Positions 57,919-64,000 of a DNA stretch of 64,000 bases are shown here, piece by piece. Numbering within the stretch: position 1 is the stretch's first letter; each line of letters begins with the position of its first letter. This stretch comes from Hyphomicrobiales bacterium (GTDB taxonomy: Bacteria > Pseudomonadota > Alphaproteobacteria > Rhizobiales > Rhodobiaceae): positions 1,116,001 through 1,180,000 of the forward strand of contig PKTR01000002.1 of NCBI GenBank assembly GCA_002869065.1, in the 5' to 3' direction. The notes beneath the pieces were generated by a model that saw only the letters and a list, made by a program, of their open reading frames with translations, was not told where the DNA came from and searched no databases. A program made the position numbers and the translations under genes.

Positions 57919-58220
57919 GTTCGGGCATCCAGGAGACAACGGATTGCAGCGCGCGGAACGAAGTCGGCGCCGCGCTGCCCAACTCCTATAGCAGAACGCG
58001 GTTGCGCGGGCGAAAAGGCCAAGCGCCGCAGCGAAGTGCGAGCGGCCATGCCGTCCATGTGCGGCAGCGACGTCGGGTCGCATGCATCAATGAAGGCGAA
58101 GGCGAGGGGTAACGCTTGCTTGCGCCGCGCCCTATTTCCCACTGAACTGATCGTCGCGCAGGAACTCCCGAGACTGGCCGCCGCGCCGGCTTCCGCGCCT
58201 AGCAAACCCGAGGTAACCGC
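57919..58220. other. Divergent intergenic region
   Basis: A 302-base gap between the divergent LysE and DUF4149 genes. It must hold both promoters. I see no clear dyad, operator or RNA structure, and the frames that stay open across it translate to arginine- and alanine-rich noise. Confidence 0.45.
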
Positions 58221-58664
58221 ATGTTCGCCGACACGGCTCTTTTGACCATCGTAAGCGCCGATATCGCGCTCGTTCTCGCCGCCTTCACGCTCGGCATCAT
58301 GCTGTTCTTCGGCGCGGTGGTGGCGCCGACCGCGTTCCGCGTCTTCGAGCGAACCGAAGCCGGGCGGATGATGCGGGCGCTGTTTCCGCAATACTACCTG
58401 ACGGCGGGGGCGTCTGCCGTGCTCGGCGCGCTCGCGGCGGTTCCCGCGTCGCGCTTTGCGACCGTGCTTTTGTTTCTTTCCGCCGTCGGCTTCCTGTGGC
58501 TGCGTCAGGGCCTTTTGCCGCGCATCGACCGGCTGCGGCAGAAGGCGGATGCGGGCGACGAGGAGGCGCAGGCCGGCTTCACGCGGCTGCACAAGCTCAG
58601 CGTCCGCGCCAATCTGCTGCAGCTGGTCATGATCATCGGTGCTGTCGTGGTGCTGATCGGGTAA
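58221..58664 (+). CDS. DUF4149 membrane protein
   Basis: A 147-residue membrane protein with four hydrophobic segments and the DUF4149 pattern: LGIMLFFGAVVAPTAFRVFERTEAGRMMRALFPQYYL near residue 25 and RLHKLSVRANLLQLVMIIGAVVVL at the C-terminus. The conserved FxxVVAPxxF and the HxxSVxxNxxQ-like end match the family. Function unknown. It converges on the isomerase-like gene across a palindromic element. Confidence 0.85.
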   Translation: MFADTALLTIVSADIALVLAAFTLGIMLFFGAVVAPTAFRVFERTEAGRMMRALFPQYYLTAGASAVLGALAAVPASRFATVLLFLSAVGFLWLRQGLLPRIDRLRQKADAGDEEAQAGFTRLHKLSVRANLLQLVMIIGAVVVLIG

Positions 58665-58717
58665 AGCAAGTTGCGTTTCTTAAAGAACGCGCGACATACT
58701 TTAGCTGGTTGTTTTTA

Positions 58718-58785
58718 CGCATATTCTTATCCGAAAACCGGTTCCCACTTTTCGCAGATGCGGACCTTCGGTTCGGGAATATGCG
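58718..58785. repeat. Dispersed Rhizobiales-type palindromic element, copy 2
   Basis: A 68-base element with perfect outer arms CGCATATTC (58718-58726) and GAATATGCG (58777-58785). Its inside, TTATCCGAAAACCGG, CCCACTTTTCGCAG and GGACCTTCGGTTCGG, matches copy 1 at 11402-11469, mostly base for base in the first 20 and last 20 positions. It fills the gap between two convergent genes and its right arm abuts the stop codon of the isomerase-like gene, so it may serve as a two-way terminator. Confidence 0.82.
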
Positions 58786-59391
58786 CTATCCGTAGGTCGT
58801 TGCCCAGTGCAACGCGATCTCGAGCCGGTCGTTGCCCCAGAACAGTTCGCCATCGGCGGTGACGAAGGTCGGCGCGCCGAAGATGCCACGCTCCTGCGCC
58901 TCTTCGGTGGCGGTGCGCAGCGCCAGCTTGTTCTCGGCGCTGCCGGCGCGCTCGATGGTCTCGGCGGCATCGAGGCCAAGGTTCAGCCCCTCGATCAGGG
59001 CGCCGAGCACATGGGCGTCGGAAATATCGCGGCCGGCGCCGAACTCGCTCGCATAGACACTTTTCGAAAACGCCACGCCCCAGCCGTCGGCAAGGCCGAT
59101 CTGGGCGATGCGGGCGGCGAGCAAGCCGTTTTGTGGGAACGGATCGGGGCGGGTCAGCGGCAGGTCGAGCGCCGTGCACTGGCGCTCCATGTCGCGCCAC
59201 ATGTAGCGGCCCTTTTCCGGGTAGATGTTGAACGGCGAGGAGTCCCACCCTTGCGCATGGAAGATCGGGCCGAGCAGGAAGGGCCGCCAGACCACCTCGA
59301 CGCCGGCTTCCTCGGCGGCGGCCTCGATGCGCATCGCGGTCAGGTAGGAATAGGTCGAGGCGAACTCGTACCAGAATTCGATCTGCGCCAT
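58786..59391 (-). CDS. 2-hydroxychromene-2-carboxylate isomerase-like protein
   Basis: A 201-residue DsbA-fold protein of the HCCA isomerase/kappa GST class. The N-terminal IEFWYEFASTYSYLTAMRIE holds the serine/tyrosine glutathione site of the family (usually DxxSPYSYL), with FLLGPIFHAQGW following. The end ERGIFGAPTFVTADGELFWGNDRL is the typical cis-proline region. In naphthalene degraders this enzyme isomerises HCCA; here no aromatic pathway genes are adjacent, so the substrate is open. Confidence 0.88.
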   Translation of the reverse strand: MAQIEFWYEFASTYSYLTAMRIEAAAEEAGVEVVWRPFLLGPIFHAQGWDSSPFNIYPEKGRYMWRDMERQCTALDLPLTRPDPFPQNGLLAARIAQIGLADGWGVAFSKSVYASEFGAGRDISDAHVLGALIEGLNLGLDAAETIERAGSAENKLALRTATEEAQERGIFGAPTFVTADGELFWGNDRLEIALHWATTYG

Positions 59392-59577
59392 GTCCGTTCG
59401 CTCCCTGTCACCGCGTTTTTGCCAGCGTATCGGAACGCAAGCGCCGTGGCGAGACGGCTTTGCGGCCGCGAAGCGGGGTGTTTTGCCGGTTTCGGCAAGC
59501 CCCGGGCTTGCGCCCGCCGAGACTCTGGATAAAGTGCCGAAAATCCCTTCCGGACTTCAAGCAATCGGACAAAGACA

Positions 59578-60795
<1,218 letters not shown>

Positions 60796-60826
60796 GCTTT
60801 CTAGGCAATTCGCCTGCACGAATTCG

Positions 60827-60864
60827 CGCCGCGTTCGAACATTCTGTTCGGGCGCGGCGTTTTG
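60827..60864 (+). terminator. Rho-independent terminator of argG
   Basis: CGCCGCGTTCGAAC (60827-60840) pairs with GTTCGGGCGCGGCG (60846-60859), 14 pairs including two G-U, around an ATTCT loop, followed by TTTTGTTT. Confidence 0.9.
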
Positions 60865-60938
60865 TTTGGGCGGTTCAATTTTTCGGGGAGGGCGTATACA
60901 AATACATTCACTGGTCGTATTTCAGGGAGGGTGACCCG

Positions 60939-61847
60939 ATGAACCTGCATCAGAGTGTTCGCGAATGGGTTCTGGCAAATCTACCTGTTGAATCTTCGGA
61001 CCACGAGTTACTTTCTTTCCTTCGCGGAAAAGATGCGCATAGCCTGTTGGTAACTTATATCAATTGGGCAAGCCGTCATATCAGCCCGACGCTTCGCGAA
61101 GTACATTTGTCCAACGCCCTTCAATCAAATCCGCTCTTCCGCCAATTCGATGAACAAGTGGAACAGATTGTAAATGATATTAAGACTGGTTCTTCTCTAA
61201 CGAAGTATCTTAGTCGTGGCGTTCGTATTGCAGCTCAATTTCCACAATCAAATATCAATTTTGGTAGACGACGTGACCTCGATTTGATGCTCAATGATTG
61301 GGGTATGCACCACCTTCATCTTTCAACCGAAATTGAAGATGATGGTTTTGTGAGCCGAACGGGTCCGCTTCTTTTTGGTATATTCCAGAGAAATGATGCC
61401 TATCTTGTTGATATTGTTGAGCATAACAATTGGACTTCTAAGCACCTCTTGGAGGTGTTGGTGCGGGAGTTTCCCGATTCTGGGTGCTTTCATGAGCTCC
61501 GTGGCGTTGTTGGCTTGAGTCACGATGTTGATGAGGAGGAGCATCGACAATTGAGAAACGCAGGGATTAACACCGCGCATATGGTCGATGGAAAAGCAAT
61601 TATGCCCGCGGGTGGTATGGTGGCATCTGGCACGACTGCCTTGGCGACGCGCGAGGCTGATCGTGTTCTGATCGCCCTTGAAGAATTTGAAACTCGGTGG
61701 AAAGCTGATCCCGCTGCCATTAGGCAAACGCTGAGCTCGGCGGGGTTTTCTTTGCCGGAAGAACCCGAGTTTTCTTTCGATGTCCACCCTTCATATGGGC
61801 CAGGGCTTCTCGAAGCCAAATCCGGGAATTTTATTAAATTGCAGTGA
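60939..61847 (+). CDS. AT-rich orphan gene, unknown function
   Basis: A 302-residue protein that I do not recognise. It starts at ATG 60939 after AGGGAGGGTGA; the frame continues upstream only as an argG shadow. No signal peptide, membrane segment or known catalytic motif is evident. The centre holds a compact pattern: RRRDLDLMLNDWGMHHLHLSTEIEDDG, then LLFGIFQRNDAYLVDIVEHNNWTSKHLLEVLVREFP, which looks like a conserved core. Base composition and codon use are clearly more AT-rich than all neighbours (codons such as AAT, ATT, GAT, TTT are frequent), suggesting horizontal transfer. Flanked by argG with its terminator and by phoD. Confidence 0.8.
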   Translation: MNLHQSVREWVLANLPVESSDHELLSFLRGKDAHSLLVTYINWASRHISPTLREVHLSNALQSNPLFRQFDEQVEQIVNDIKTGSSLTKYLSRGVRIAAQFPQSNINFGRRRDLDLMLNDWGMHHLHLSTEIEDDGFVSRTGPLLFGIFQRNDAYLVDIVEHNNWTSKHLLEVLVREFPDSGCFHELRGVVGLSHDVDEEEHRQLRNAGINTAHMVDGKAIMPAGGMVASGTTALATREADRVLIALEEFETRWKADPAAIRQTLSSAGFSLPEEPEFSFDVHPSYGPGLLEAKSGNFIKLQ

Positions 61848-62081
61848 GTTGGTGCGGTTGCCAAAGCAGTTTGTTTTTCCTTTTGATTGATCAACTCTGA
61901 TGGAGATGGGCTCAGGAATTTCGATGAAAAATAGACCGTGAAGGATTCTTGACGGCTCTCGACCTCTCCCTTCACCCAACCGTCACCCAACGGCCATCGG
62001 TCCGTCAGAAAAGCGCAAACCGCGTGACATGAAGCGCGGGCAGAGTGCCGCCATCGTTTTTCCTCGATAAAGGACATCCCG

Positions 62082-63641
<1,560 letters not shown>

Positions 63642-63976
63642 CGGTCGGGAATCGGCAAAGCGGGCGGGGTCATTCCCGCTGCCGCAAACGAACGGGAGGG
63701 GCGCCACTGGCGCCCCTTTTTCTTGGCCGTATCAGGCGATTGCCTTTTTGGCAGGCGTTCTTCACAACGCCAATATTGACGAATGCCTTTGCCTTGCTAT
63801 CGTGTTTTCGCCAATGGCTTTGCCTGTGCGGCGATTAGGCGCGAAATATTCGTTCCTTTAACCTTCGTTCGCAGGCATTTCGGCGGCATATTCGAGGGAA
63901 CAACAAGAGGGGGACTTTGCCGTTTCGGCGGAGGAAACCCAAGACCGGACATAAATATTCAATGAGGGAACGACTC
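63642..63976. other. Intergenic region after phoD
   Basis: 335 bases. The first part holds the phoD terminator (63697-63722); the rest must contain the promoter of the gene that starts at 63977. A 60-codon frame at 63783-63965 lacks a Shine-Dalgarno sequence and I do not believe it is a gene. Confidence 0.5.
63697..63722 (+). terminator. Rho-independent terminator of phoD
   Basis: AGGGGCGCC (63697-63705) and GGCGCCCCT (63709-63717) form a perfect nine-base stem with a three-base loop, followed by TTTTC. It lies 55 bases after the phoD stop. Confidence 0.92.
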
Positions 63977-64000
63977 ATGGCCCGTTTTGTCTTTGCAGCC
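63977..64000 (+). CDS. Start of a gene cut by the right edge
   Basis: ATG 63977 begins MARFVFAA and runs off the window after eight codons. GAGGG lies 9-13 bases upstream (63964-63968), in a suitable position. The hydrophobic start may be the beginning of a signal peptide. Nothing more can be said. Confidence 0.5.

Noticed and set aside
63783-63965. A 60-codon gene upstream of the last gene
   Set aside because: No Shine-Dalgarno sequence and no sign of codon selection; it probably overlaps the promoter of the following gene.

Overview
The window is a GC-rich (roughly 65% by eye), densely packed stretch of chromosome from an alphaproteobacterium, most likely of the order Hyphomicrobiales (Rhizobiales). 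The support is the gene content (MoxR/DUF58/DUF4159 operon, Tad pilus locus, TTG-started HNH gene, ArsR-methyltransferase fusion next to metF/metH) and two copies of a dispersed palindrome with the core CCGAAAACCGG that is common between genes in that order. I see no rRNA, tRNA, CRISPR array, transposase or phage gene, and cannot name the genus.

Layout. 1-6194 (+): the tail of a moxR gene, a DUF58 gene and two large membrane proteins in one overlapping operon. 6219-11316 (-): a GNAT gene, then leuS-lptE-holA. 11676-19495 (-): an eight-gene operon encoding a polyamine-type ABC importer (two permeases, Tat-exported binding protein, ATPase), a class III aminotransferase, a beta-keto acid cleavage enzyme, a histone-deacetylase-fold amidohydrolase and a RidA protein. 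A LysR gene (19689-20651) diverges from it across a textbook LysR box. Read together, these genes suggest import and breakdown of an unidentified amine or acylated amine. 20679-31129: housekeeping and small-molecule genes (HNH nuclease, DNA glycosylase, GluQ-RS, LysM/BON protein, AEC transporter, soluble hybrid kinase, methyltransferase, DUF429, pyridoxal kinase, FAD oxidoreductase, CoA ester lyase, DUF1737).

31165-38254: an arsR-methyltransferase/metF/metH methionine cluster with a perfect 16-bp palindrome at its promoter. It lies between two collinear, inverted arrays of intergenic palindromes; the best block is 72 bp with 70 matches. 38320-41140: a PPOX flavoprotein, a secreted protein, a class I amidotransferase and a TerB-like protein. 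41251-49480 (-): a Tad/Cpa pilus assembly locus (cpaB-cpaC-lipoprotein-cpaE-cpaF-tadB-tadC-tadD) without prepilin, prepilin peptidase or full-length cpaD. 49760-51466: a B12-binding radical SAM enzyme. 52014-57182 (+): a branched-chain-amino-acid-type (HAAT) ABC operon with a strong hairpin after the binding-protein gene. 57277-60795: LysE, DUF4149, an HCCA-isomerase-like protein and argG. 60939-61847: an AT-rich orphan gene that looks acquired. 62082-63641: a Tat-exported PhoD-type phosphatase, then the first eight codons of a further gene at the right edge.

The best candidates for something undescribed are the amine-catabolic operon, the inverted repeat arrays around the methionine genes, the leuS leader hairpin and the orphan gene. 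All functions were inferred by reading the sequence; no database search was possible.
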